A stretch of 64,000 bases of DNA from Sphingomonas ginsenosidivorax (GTDB taxonomy: Bacteria; Pseudomonadota; Alphaproteobacteria; Sphingomonadales; Sphingomonadaceae), in NCBI RefSeq assembly GCF_007995065.1, contig NZ_VOQR01000001.1, forward strand, positions 2,173,001-2,237,000. Reading direction: 5' to 3'. The notes under the pieces were generated by a model. It did no database searches and was not told the DNA's origin. It worked only from the letters and a program-made list of their open reading frames with translations. Positions 1-9,600 of the stretch are shown in pieces; positions within the stretch are counted from its first letter, which is position 1, and each line of letters begins with the position of its first letter. The position numbers and the translations under genes were made by a program.

Positions 1-8
1 TCACATAC

Positions 9-26
9 GCGTCATTCATCGTTCAT
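9..26 (+). promoter_or_regulatory. Putative Pho box upstream of the TonB receptor-phoX pair
   Basis: Two 7-base direct repeats separated by 4 bases, GCGTCAT-tcat-CGTTCAT, match the 7-4-7 layout of PhoB sites (two CTGTCAT-like units). The site is about 63 bases before the receptor start. The phosphatase gene downstream makes phosphate control plausible. PhoB binding is inferred, and only 88 bases of upstream sequence are present. Confidence 0.5.
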
Positions 27-88
27 CGTTTCGACACCGTATCGTCACGCGTGGTGCCTAGGGACCCCGCAACGGAACGGGGGATTTC

Positions 89-2485
89 ATGACACGATCG
101 ATCACGCGGCTCGCACTGGCGACGCTCGCAGCCACTAGCTCGACGAGCGCACTGGCGCAGGCCAGCGTCGCACCGGACACGTCCGAACAGGCGATCCAGG
201 AGACCGGCGAGGAGATCGTCGTCACCGCGCAGAAGCGCGAGCAGCGGATCGCGGACGTGCCGGTCACCGTCACCGCGCTGACCGGTCAGCGGATGGCGGC
301 GATCGGCGTCAACTCGCTGACCGAAGTCGCGCAGTTCATTCCCGGGCTGCAGATCCAGGAGCAGAGCGCGAACAACCCGGGTTTCGTGATCCGCGGCATC
401 ACCTCGGACAACGGCTCGGCGCAGCAGGGCGCGCGCGTCACGCTTTACTACAACGGCATCGACATCAGCCGTTCGCGCGGTGCGTACCAGGACCTGTACG
501 ACCTCGAGCGGATCGAGGTCGTGAAGGGCCCGCAGGCGACGCTGTTCGGCACGGCGGCTGCGGTCGGCGCGATCAGCGTGATCTCGGCCCGCCCCGAAGC
601 GGGCGTCTCGGGCGCGATCAACGGGTCGTACGGCAATTACGACCGCACCCAGGTGTCGGGCTTCCTGAATGCCGGCAACGACGTCATCGCCGGGCGTCTC
701 GCCTTCGCGTACAAATACCGCGACGGCTATGTCCGCAACATCGCGGGCGACGCCAACGTCCCCAACCAGAACCAAGGCGGCGTCGACCAGGACGATCTGA
801 ACGGCCAGGACCAGCGCGGGCTGCGCGGGTCGCTGCGGTTCCGCCCGAGCGACAGCGTCACCGCCGACCTCGTCCTCACCTATGACGGCCAGCGCAACCC
901 CGGCACCGCGTTCAAGAGCCGCGCGCATGCGCCGACCGGCGGCCAGACCGGCGATTATGGCTATGCCGAGCTGTCGGGATCGCCTGACAGCCTGGGCGCA
1001 CTCGGTGCGCGCAAGCTGGGCCTCGACCGCAACGTCTACGACGCCAACCTGACCGTCGCGGTCGACCTGTCGCCGGGGATCACGTTCACCACCGTCAACG
1101 GCTATCGCCGGTTCGACGCGCTCGAGATCTTCGACGCGGACGGCGGACCCGCGGCCTATCTGGAATTCGCCGAGGACGCCAAGGGCGACCAGTGGAGCCA
1201 TGAAAGCCGCTTCGCGTTCGAGGGACCGAAATACCGCGCCTCGGTCGGCTGGAACGCGTTCTTCGAGAACGGTTTCCAGCGCGTGCCGTTCGCGACGGAG
1301 GAAGGCACCTATATCGCCTGTTCGGTCGCCGCCGCCTATGCGCAGGTCCGCGCCGGACTGAATGCCGCGGGCATCCCGACCGGCACGAACTGCGTCGCCG
1401 CCAACGGCACGATCCCCGCGACGCGCGCCACCGCGGTGCTGAGCGGCGGTCGCCTGACCGCAGTGCCGTATCGTTCCGAGTTCACCAACTACGGCAACAA
1501 CGACACCTATTCGATGTTCGCCGACGCGACCTGGATCCCGACCCCCGCGCTCGAACTGACCGCCGGCGCGCGCGTCCTGATCGAGGATCGCCAGTCGGGC
1601 TATTCGTCGGTGCAGCCCAATTCGCAGCTGCTCGCCGCACTCGGCGTGCGCACCAGCCTGCTCGGCACCGCCAACACCAACGGCAACAAGTTCGTCGCGG
1701 AGAAGAGCTTCTATGCGCTGCTGCCGCGCTTCAACGCGTTGCTGAAGCTGAACGACCAGATCAACCTGTACGCGACGATCAGCAAGGGCCGCCGCTCGCC
1801 GGTCGTCCAGCTCGCCGCCCGCGCCACCGCGTTCGGCGTCGGTCCGAACCTGGCGATCGTGCCGCAGGAGAAGGTCTGGAACTACGAGGGCGGCATCAAG
1901 GGTCAAGTCGGGCCGCTGAGCGGCGCCGCATCGGTGTTCTACCAGACCTATGACGGCTTCCAGGTCTCGGTCACCGAGAACGGCGTCACGACGACGCGCA
2001 GCGCAGGGTCGGCGAACAATCTGGGCGTCGAGCTCGAGGGCAACCTCCGCCTCGCGCCCTATCTCTCGCTGTTCGGCGCGTTCGCGTACATCGACGGCGG
2101 GATCGGCGACGAAGCCTCGAACGGCGTGTTCGCGGGCGACCAGTTCCGCCTGCAGCCCAAGACCACGGCATCGGGCGGCGCGATCCTCCGCCTGCCGGTC
2201 GGCGGCGCCACGCTCTACGCCACGCCGAGCGTCACCTATCGCACCAAAGTGTTCTTCGAGCTGCCGAACAACCCGGCGATCAGCACGCCCGGCTACACGC
2301 TCGTCAATCTGCGTGCAGGGATCGAGCTGGCGCAGGGTCGCTACAGCATCGGCGGGTTCGCGCGGAACCTGACCAACAAGAAGTATCTGATCGACGCCGG
2401 CAATACCGGCGGCGGCTTCGGCATCCCGACCTACATCGCCGGCGAGCCGCGCTTCTACGGCGTCGAACTCGGCGCGAAGTTCTGA
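89..2485 (+). CDS. TonB-dependent outer-membrane receptor
   Basis: The protein has 798 residues. An N-terminal signal peptide (about residues 1-24, ending ALAQA) is followed by the segment EEIVVTAQKREQ, typical of the TonB-box region of sphingomonad receptors. The plug domain follows (RGITSDNG, ERIEVVKGPQATLFG near residues 110-155), then a 22-strand beta-barrel that ends in a terminal Phe. It should take up a substrate across the outer membrane using TonB energy. A GGGGGA ribosome site precedes ATG 89. The Tat-exported PhoX phosphatase starts 53 bases downstream on the same strand, so the ligand may be a phosphorylated compound or a product of phosphate-ester hydrolysis. The substrate is an inference; the receptor family is clear. 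Confidence 0.92.
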   Translation: MTRSITRLALATLAATSSTSALAQASVAPDTSEQAIQETGEEIVVTAQKREQRIADVPVTVTALTGQRMAAIGVNSLTEVAQFIPGLQIQEQSANNPGFVIRGITSDNGSAQQGARVTLYYNGIDISRSRGAYQDLYDLERIEVVKGPQATLFGTAAAVGAISVISARPEAGVSGAINGSYGNYDRTQVSGFLNAGNDVIAGRLAFAYKYRDGYVRNIAGDANVPNQNQGGVDQDDLNGQDQRGLRGSLRFRPSDSVTADLVLTYDGQRNPGTAFKSRAHAPTGGQTGDYGYAELSGSPDSLGALGARKLGLDRNVYDANLTVAVDLSPGITFTTVNGYRRFDALEIFDADGGPAAYLEFAEDAKGDQWSHESRFAFEGPKYRASVGWNAFFENGFQRVPFATEEGTYIACSVAAAYAQVRAGLNAAGIPTGTNCVAANGTIPATRATAVLSGGRLTAVPYRSEFTNYGNNDTYSMFADATWIPTPALELTAGARVLIEDRQSGYSSVQPNSQLLAALGVRTSLLGTANTNGNKFVAEKSFYALLPRFNALLKLNDQINLYATISKGRRSPVVQLAARATAFGVGPNLAIVPQEKVWNYEGGIKGQVGPLSGAASVFYQTYDGFQVSVTENGVTTTRSAGSANNLGVELEGNLRLAPYLSLFGAFAYIDGGIGDEASNGVFAGDQFRLQPKTTASGGAILRLPVGGATLYATPSVTYRTKVFFELPNNPAISTPGYTLVNLRAGIELAQGRYSIGGFARNLTNKKYLIDAGNTGGGFGIPTYIAGEPRFYGVELGAKF

Positions 2486-2538
2486 CGCGCGACACCCTTC
2501 ACCGACATTCTTTTGACCACGCCCCGGGGGGACCCATC

Positions 2539-5004
2539 ATGACCGACTATACCGACGGCAACATCGATACCAATCGCAGCGCCAACCCGCATCTGAACGA
2601 CCTGATCGAGGTCCGCTATTCGCGCCGCCAGACGCTGATGGGCGGCCTCAGCGCCGCGACCGCCGCGGTGTTCGGCGGCATGCTGCTCGCCGGTTGCGAC
2701 GACGACGGTGGCAACGGGTCGAGCCCGGTCACCGTGACCGCAGGGTCGAGCGCCAATGCGGCCGCCGGTCGCCCGGTCACGCTGACCGGCAACGCGATCG
2801 GCCAGGTCGACAGCGTCGCCTGGACCCAGGTGAGCGGCCCGACCGTCGCGCTGACCAACGCCAATACCGCGACCGCGAGCTTCATCGCGCCCGGCGTCGC
2901 GAACGGCACCGCCCTGGTGTTCCGCTTCACCGCGACCGCGGCGAGCGGCACAACCACCGCAGAGACGACGGTCACGATCGGCGGCGCCTCGCTCGGCTTC
3001 ACCGCCGTGCCCAAGAGCCTCGCCGACGTGGTGGCGGTGCCGGCCGGCTATAATGTCACCGTGCTGTACCGGCTGGGCGATCCGATCGCGAGCGGCGTCT
3101 CGGCCTATGCCAACAATGGCACCGACACGAACTTCGCGCGCCGTGCGGGCGATCACCATGACGGCATGAGCTATTTCGGCCTGTCCGCCGCCGGCGCGCC
3201 CGATGCGAACGGCAACACCCGTGGGCTGCTCGTGCTCAACCACGAGAACATCACGCAGGCCTATCTCCACCCGAACGGCCCGACCACGGTCGCGGGCGTC
3301 CGGCCCGAGGCCGAAGCCTTGAAGGAAATGGAGTGCCACGGCGTGTCGGTGGTCGAGGTCAACCGCGCGACCGACTGGAGCTATGCGCCGACGTCGAGCT
3401 TCAACCGTCGCATCACGCCGCTGACGCCGATGAGCTTCTCGGGGCCGGTGCGCGGGGCCGATACACTGAAGACGCGCTATTCGACCGACGGCACTGCAGG
3501 CCGCGGTACGATCAACAACTGTGCCAACGGCACGATGCCGTGGAACACCTACCTGACCAACGAAGAGAATTGGGTCGGCTATTTCCGCCGCGAGGTCGGT
3601 GACGCCGCACGTCGCGCCGCGACCGGCGCGGTCGGGGTCAAGGCCAACACCTCGCTGACCCGCTACGGCAAGCCCGAGAGCAACACCGGCGGCAATTACG
3701 GCTGGGCGACCGTCACCCCCGCCGACACGACCAGCACGCTGTATGCGCGCTGGAACATCACCGCGCAGGCCGGCGCGCCCGCCGACGGCACCGGCGACTT
3801 CCGCAACGAGATCTTCCAATATGGCTGGGTGGTCGAGATCGATCCGTTCGATCCGGCCTCGACGCCGCGCAAGCGCACCGCGCTCGGCCGCATGAACCAC
3901 GAGGGTTGCCAGATCGGCCGCACCATCGCCGGCGTGAAGCCCGCCTTCTACATGGGCGACGACGCGCAGAACGAATATATCTACAAGTTCGTGTCGAACG
4001 CAGCGTGGTCGGCCGCCGACGCGACCAACGCCAACCGCCTCGCGATGGGCGACAAATATCTCGACGCGGGCACGCTCTACGTCGCCAAGTTCAATGCCGA
4101 CGGATCGGGCCAGTGGCTGCCCCTGGTCTACAATACCGGGGTCCTGACCTCGGCCAACGCGACCTATGCGTTCTCGAGCCAGGCCGACGTGCTGACCAAC
4201 GTCCGGCTTGCCGCCGACGTGTTGGGGGCGACCAAGATGGATCGCCCGGAATGGACCGCGGTTAATCCCGCGACCGGCGAGATGTACTGCACGCTGACCA
4301 ACAACGCGTCGCGCACCGCGGCGGGCGTCGATGCGTCCAACCCGCGTGCGTACACCGACCCGAAGACCGACGGACGCGCCGCCGGCACCGGCAACGTCAA
4401 CGGCCACGTCATCCGCCTGCGCGAAAGCGGCGACAGCTCGGAAGCCACGACGTTCGCCTGGGACATCTATGCGTTCGGTGCGGGCAGCGATCTCGACGCG
4501 GCCAACATCAACCTGTCGGGCCTTGACGCGACCAACGACTTCTCGTCGCCCGACGGCATGTGGTTCGGGCTGCCCAGCAACGCATCGGGGTTGATCACGC
4601 CGGTCCTGTGGCTGCAGACCGATGACGGCGCCTACACTGACGTCACCAACTGCATGATGCTGGCGGCGATCCCGGGCACGGTGAACGACGGGGCCACCCG
4701 GTCGGTCACCAACACGCTGGGCGGGGCGACGAGCACGGTCACGACGCGGATCGGCAAGGCGCCGGGTGCCTCGCTGCGCCGCTTCCTCGTCGGGCCCAAG
4801 GAGTGCGAGATCACCGGCATCCATTCGACTCCGGATGGCCGCTCGCTGTTCCTCAACATCCAGCATCCCGGCGAGAACGCGACCAACCCCAACGCGCCGA
4901 CCAGCAACTGGCCAGCCAACCAGTCGGTCGCCGCCGCCGGACAGCGCCCGCGCTCGGCGACGGTGGTGATCACCAAGGCGGACGGGGGTGTGGTCGGGCT
5001 GTAA
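2539..5004 (+). CDS. phoX: PhoX-family alkaline phosphatase (DUF839), Tat-exported lipoprotein
   Basis: The protein has 821 residues. Residues 31-58 form a twin-arginine signal (SRRQTLMGG) followed by a hydrophobic stretch that ends in a lipobox, LLAGC, so the product is probably a Tat-exported lipoprotein. Residues about 63-150 look like an Ig/PKD-type beta domain (WTQVSGPTVALTNANTATA). The remainder is the PhoX/DUF839 domain, with LVLNHEN, FARRAGDHHDG, NEENW and the conserved IHSTPDGRSLFLNIQHPGE near the C-terminus. PhoX enzymes are calcium/iron-dependent phosphomonoesterases acting in the periplasm or outside the cell. This one is longer than usual because of the added beta domain. A GGGGGGACC ribosome site precedes ATG 2539. 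It is probably co-transcribed with the upstream receptor. Confidence 0.9.
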   Translation: MTDYTDGNIDTNRSANPHLNDLIEVRYSRRQTLMGGLSAATAAVFGGMLLAGCDDDGGNGSSPVTVTAGSSANAAAGRPVTLTGNAIGQVDSVAWTQVSGPTVALTNANTATASFIAPGVANGTALVFRFTATAASGTTTAETTVTIGGASLGFTAVPKSLADVVAVPAGYNVTVLYRLGDPIASGVSAYANNGTDTNFARRAGDHHDGMSYFGLSAAGAPDANGNTRGLLVLNHENITQAYLHPNGPTTVAGVRPEAEALKEMECHGVSVVEVNRATDWSYAPTSSFNRRITPLTPMSFSGPVRGADTLKTRYSTDGTAGRGTINNCANGTMPWNTYLTNEENWVGYFRREVGDAARRAATGAVGVKANTSLTRYGKPESNTGGNYGWATVTPADTTSTLYARWNITAQAGAPADGTGDFRNEIFQYGWVVEIDPFDPASTPRKRTALGRMNHEGCQIGRTIAGVKPAFYMGDDAQNEYIYKFVSNAAWSAADATNANRLAMGDKYLDAGTLYVAKFNADGSGQWLPLVYNTGVLTSANATYAFSSQADVLTNVRLAADVLGATKMDRPEWTAVNPATGEMYCTLTNNASRTAAGVDASNPRAYTDPKTDGRAAGTGNVNGHVIRLRESGDSSEATTFAWDIYAFGAGSDLDAANINLSGLDATNDFSSPDGMWFGLPSNASGLITPVLWLQTDDGAYTDVTNCMMLAAIPGTVNDGATRSVTNTLGGATSTVTTRIGKAPGASLRRFLVGPKECEITGIHSTPDGRSLFLNIQHPGENATNPNAPTSNWPANQSVAAAGQRPRSATVVITKADGGVVGL

Positions 5005-5017
5005 GGCTCCACGTGTC

Positions 5018-5141
5018 GATCCTCCCCCGCAAGGGGGAGGCGGCACGCGTAGCGTGACGGAAGAGGCGGGAACGCCACGGCGGCTCCGTGTCCTCCCCCT
5101 CCGTCGCCGTTGGCGCCACATCCCCCTGGCGGGGGAGGATC
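5018..5141. repeat. Large palindromic intergenic repeat, copy 1
   Basis: The left arm begins GATCCTCCCCCGCAAGGGGG and the right arm ends CCCCCTGGCGGGGGAGGATC, giving a hairpin of about 120 bases. The arms carry the same motifs as the element at 14193-14316 (GGGGGAGG, a GCGACGG segment, CGTGTCC). It lies between convergent genes and its right edge overlaps the stop codon of glpK. It may act as a bidirectional terminator. It is probably one member of a genome-wide repeat family. Confidence 0.75.
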
Positions 5142-6606
5142 AGGCGGACAGCGTCCTTTGTACCGCGCTGCGCCACCCTGCGGTCAGCGCGGTACGCGCC
5201 GCTCCGCCCATCATCGGCGTGAACACCGCCCCCTGCCGCCACGTCCGCGCGAGCGCGTCCAGCCCCGACCACATCCCCGTCGCGAGCCCGGCATGGAACG
5301 CCGCGCCCAGCGCCGTCGTCTCCAGATGCACCGGCCGCTCGACCGGCACCTGCAGCATGTCCGCCAGGAACTGGCACAGCCAGTCGTTCGCGGCCATCCC
5401 GCCGTCCACGCGCATCGCCGCCGGCACCGCGCCGCCGTCCGCGACCATCGCCTCGGCCAGATCGAGCGTCTGGTACCCCACGGCTTCCAGCGCCGCGCGC
5501 GCGAGATGCGCCTGCGTCGCGCCCAGCGTCAGCCCGAAGATCGCGCCGCGCGCGTCCGGATCCCAGTGCGGCGCGCCCAGTCCGACGAACGCCGGTACCA
5601 TGTAGACGCCGTGATTGTCGGGGACCCGCGTCGCCATGTCGTGCGTCTCGTGTGCGCTGGTGATGACGCCGATTCCGTCGCGCAGCCATTTGACCGCCGC
5701 CCCTGCAACGAAGATCGAACCTTCGAGCGCATAGGTCATCCGCCCGTCCAACCGATAGGCAGGCGTCGTCAGCAACCGGTGGTCCGACGCGACCGCCTGC
5801 TCGCCGGTGTTGAGCAGCATGAAACAGCCGGTGCCATAGGTCGACTTGGCCATGCCGGCCGCGAAGCACGCCTGGCCGAACAGCGCCGCCTGCTGGTCCC
5901 CCGCCATCCCCGCGATCGGGATCGGCGCGCCGAAGCAGGTCGTGGTCCCGAACACATGCGCGTTGTCGTGGACGTCGGGCAGCATTGCCATCGGCACGCG
6001 GAACAGCCGGCACAGCTCGGCGTCCCAGCATTGCTCGCGGATATCGTATAGCAGCGTGCGCGCGGCGTTGGTGACATCGGTCGCATGGACCGCGCCGCCG
6101 GTCAGCCGCCACAGCAGGAAGCTGTCGATCGTCCCGAAGACGAGTTCGCCCCGCTCGGCCCGCGCGCGGGCGCCGGGTACTGCATCGAGGATCCAGGCAA
6201 GCTTGGTCGCGGAGAAATAGGGATCGATCAGCAGCCCCGTGCGCGCCCGGACCTCCGCCTCCGCACCGTCGGCCTTCAGATCGCGGCACAGATCGGCGGT
6301 CCGGCGGTCCTGCCACACGATCGCAGGGTGGATCGCGACGCCGTCGGCGCGGTCCCAGACCACCACCGTCTCGCGCTGGTTGGTGATCCCGATCGCGGTG
6401 ATCGGCACGCCCGCCTCGGCAATCGCCTGTCGGGCTGTCCCCAGCGTGTCGCGCCAGATATCCTCGGGATCATGCTCGACCCAGCCGAGTTCGGGGTAAC
6501 GCTGCGCAAGTTCGGTCTGCGCGGTTGCCACCGCCCGCGCCCGATCGTCGAACACGATCGCGCGCGTCGACGTCGTGCCCTGATCGATCGCGAGGATGTG
6601 GGACAA
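5140..6606 (-). CDS. glpK: Glycerol kinase
   Basis: The protein has 488 residues, close to the usual 495-500. It opens with [17 protein letters not shown], the FGGY-kinase ATP-binding start. [35 protein letters not shown] and the C-terminal signature around [19 protein letters not shown] are all present. It phosphorylates glycerol to glycerol 3-phosphate in the cytoplasm. The best start is TTG at 6606: AAGGAGAG lies seven bases upstream and the conserved N-terminus starts there. No glpF or glpD is adjacent. The stop codon lies inside the palindromic repeat that separates it from phoX. Confidence 0.95.
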   Translation of the reverse strand: MSHILAIDQGTTSTRAIVFDDRARAVATAQTELAQRYPELGWVEHDPEDIWRDTLGTARQAIAEAGVPITAIGITNQRETVVVWDRADGVAIHPAIVWQDRRTADLCRDLKADGAEAEVRARTGLLIDPYFSATKLAWILDAVPGARARAERGELVFGTIDSFLLWRLTGGAVHATDVTNAARTLLYDIREQCWDAELCRLFRVPMAMLPDVHDNAHVFGTTTCFGAPIPIAGMAGDQQAALFGQACFAAGMAKSTYGTGCFMLLNTGEQAVASDHRLLTTPAYRLDGRMTYALEGSIFVAGAAVKWLRDGIGVITSAHETHDMATRVPDNHGVYMVPAFVGLGAPHWDPDARGAIFGLTLGATQAHLARAALEAVGYQTLDLAEAMVADGGAVPAAMRVDGGMAANDWLCQFLADMLQVPVERPVHLETTALGAAFHAGLATGMWSGLDALARTWRQGAVFTPMMGGAARTALTAGWRSAVQRTLSA

Positions 6607-6650
6607 CGGCGCTCTCCTTGTACGCCGTCGTCCCTATCGCAGGCTTGCTC

Positions 6651-9600
6651 TTACGCCCAGAGGATGTCCGTCGGGGCAACGACCTGCTCGCCGACGAAGC
6701 CGATATGCAGGTCCAGCGTGCCGTCGCCGCCGAGATCGACGTCGACATAGCTGAGCCCGCCGCTGTGGGTGATGGTGAACGAATCCGCCGCCCCCGTGCG
6801 CACCGCGAGCAGGTCGATCCGGTCCACCCCGGTCTCGAAGTCGACGATCAGGTCGCGGCCCGCGACCGTCGAGTCCGCCGCCTGCATGTAGCGGAAGATG
6901 TCCGCGCCCGCACCACCGAACAGCGTGTCGGAGCCCAGGCCGCCGACCAGTACGTCGTTGCCCAGCTCGCCGAGCAGCGTGTCGTTGCCCTGCCCGCCGT
7001 ACAGCGTGTCGTTGCCGAACCCGCCGAGCAGCGCGTCGCCGTCCTGGTTGCCGAACAGCATGTCGTCGCCCTCGCCGCCGACCAGCGTATCCATCCCGAA
7101 CCCGCCGTTCAGCGTGTCGTTGCCGTTCGCACCGAACAGGATGTTGGCGCCCGCATCGCCCGTGAGCGTATCGCCGAAGCTCGAGCCGAGGAGATATTCG
7201 ATCCCCGACAGCGTGTCGGTGCCGGCACCGCCGGTGGCCTGAGCCTGCCCCTGCAGCAACAGCGAGACGGTGACACCGGCTGCGGCGTTGGCGTAGCCGG
7301 CGACATCGACCCCGTCGCCACCGGCGATGACGTTGATCCCCTTGCCACCTTCGAGCACGTCGTTGCCCGCACCGCCGCTGAGCGAGTCGTCGCCCTGCCC
7401 GCCATAGAGCTGGTCGTCGCCCGCGCCGCCATCGAGCGTGTCGTTGTCCTGGTTGCCGTACAGGATGTCGTCGCCGTCGCCGCCGACCAGCGTATCGTTG
7501 CCGGTGCCACCGTTGAGGACGTCGTTGCCGAGATTGCCGTACAGCACGTCGTCGCCGGCATCGCCGAACAGCGTGTCGTTGTTCTGGCCACCATAGAGCG
7601 TGTCGTTGCCGACACCGCCGTAGAGCGTATCGTTACCCTGGTTGCCATAGAGCGTGTCGTTGCCGCCCTGCCCGTACAGCGTGTCGTTCCCGGTCAGACC
7701 GTTGAGCGTGTCGTTGCCCGCGGTGCCGTTGAGCGTGTCGTCGCCCGCGGTGCCGTTGATGATGCTAGGCAGCGCGAAGCGGCCGACGACCTGGTCATGG
7801 TCGGTGGCGCGACCCGCCGAATCGGGCTGCTCGGCGTTGTAGTGCACCACGTCGAACTGCGCGCCGTTCAGCAGCCCGCCGGTCACGATGATGTTGTCAA
7901 ATGCCTGGACGTTGCCCTCGAACAGATAGGAGTAGCGTTCCTCCTCGGTCAGCAGCGTGTAGAGGTTCGTCAGCACGCCGCCTGCCGTCAGCGCCTGCTG
8001 GCCGGTCTCGTAATAATAGCCGTTGAAGTCGCCCATGATCGCGACGTTGAGCGCCGGGTCGGCGGCGAGCAGCCCGTCGACATAGGTCCGCAGCTGCATG
8101 TTCTGCGCGGTGCGCGCGCCGTCGCCAGCCTGGTCCGCAGGCTGCGTATCGCCGAACGCCGCGTCCGATCCGCCGCGCGAGGTGAAGTGGACGTTGATCG
8201 CAGTGACCTTCTGCCCGTTGAACAGGAAGTCGGCGGCGAGCGGCGAGCGCGTGCCGACATAGGCCGAACCGCCGACCGTCACCGCGCTGCCCGCGATGTA
8301 ATCGACGCGGGCGTCGTTGTAGAGATAGCCGTTGCGGATGTTGCCGCCCGGCTCGCCACCGGTCGAGTTGGCCGTGGTCGGCGCGACCTCCACATAGGTG
8401 TAGGTCGGACCGCCGGCGGCGACGATCGCGTCGATCAGCGCCTGCGCCGTGACCTGGCCCGACAGGTTCGATCCGTTGCCGGCGCCGTCGGCGTCCTGGA
8501 TTTCCTGCATCCCGATGATGTCGGGCGCGCCGAGCGCGTAGCGGATCTCGTTGGCGAGCAGGTTGAACTTCACCGCGCCATCGCCCGGATCGAGATTCTC
8601 GACGTTGAAGCTCGCGATCGTCAGGTGATCGGCATCGCCCACCAGCGTCGTGGTCTCGCGCGTCGGCGGTGCCACGTCCTGCAACACGGTCACGGCTTCG
8701 GTCACCAGCACTTCATAGTTGGAGAAGGCGTAGTTCATGATGCCGGTGACGTTGCTCAGCACGTCGCCCTGCGTGTGCGACGGCGCGTAGCCGGCGAACA
8801 GGTCGCTGTCGGCATCGATCTGCAGCCGTTCGGGATTGTCGTCGCCTGCCGACAGGGTGATGCCGCCACGAGCGTTGAGCCCGGTCGCACCGACACCTGC
8901 CGACGCGACGACATAGGTCTCGCCGAACGCGTTGGTCGCGGCGACCACCTGCGGCGTCTCGATCGTGACGCGCATGCCCTCCATGCTCTCGTAGAAGTCG
9001 ATGCCGTCGGTCGCGGGATCGAACGAGGTGAAGCCGTCGTCGTCGATCACCTCGCTCGGCGGCAACAAGCCGCCAGCACCGATCACGATCGCGTCGGGCA
9101 GCGCGTTGCCTTGCGACACCACCGTCACGTTGGTCGGGTTGGAGAGCTGCGTGACGCTCAGCGATCCGACGCCGCCGACGAATTCGGACACCGTGGCGCT
9201 GACGTTGACCAGATCGCCGACGCGAACGGTCGGGGCGGTCGAGGTGAAGACGAGCACCGCATCCGACGTCGCGCGGTTGCCGTCGCCGACCTGCGACTGG
9301 ATGTAATAGCCGTTATTGTCGACCGCAGTGACGATGCCGGTCGTTGTGACGAGCTGCCCGACATAGGCCGAGCGATGCCCTGCCCCCTGGATGTCGTAGA
9401 TGCCGAGCGTCAGCGGGTCGTCGTTGACGATCGTGCCGACCGCGGTGCCGTCCGAGATCGTGATGTTGCCGACCGCGTTGCCGAGGTCGATTCCGAACGT
9501 CTCGTTGAGCTCGCCGACGGTGTCGCCGACGACGCCGATGACGATCTGCTGCGACGAGACGCCCGCCGCGAACGTGACCGTTCCCGACATCGGCGTACCC

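Noticed and set aside
23..1906. 627-residue minus-strand open frame
   Set aside because: It is the complement of the TonB receptor gene, has Arg/Ala/Asp-rich shadow composition and no domain.
2455..5121. 888-residue minus-strand open frame opposite phoX
   Set aside because: It has the composition of a GC-rich shadow frame, while phoX on the other strand has clear family motifs and a Tat signal.
6900..7770. Strong short-period repetition that could be taken for a CRISPR array or satellite
   Set aside because: The period is about 27 bases and translates in frame into GGxGNDTLYG nonapeptides; it is the RTX-coding part of the nuclease gene.
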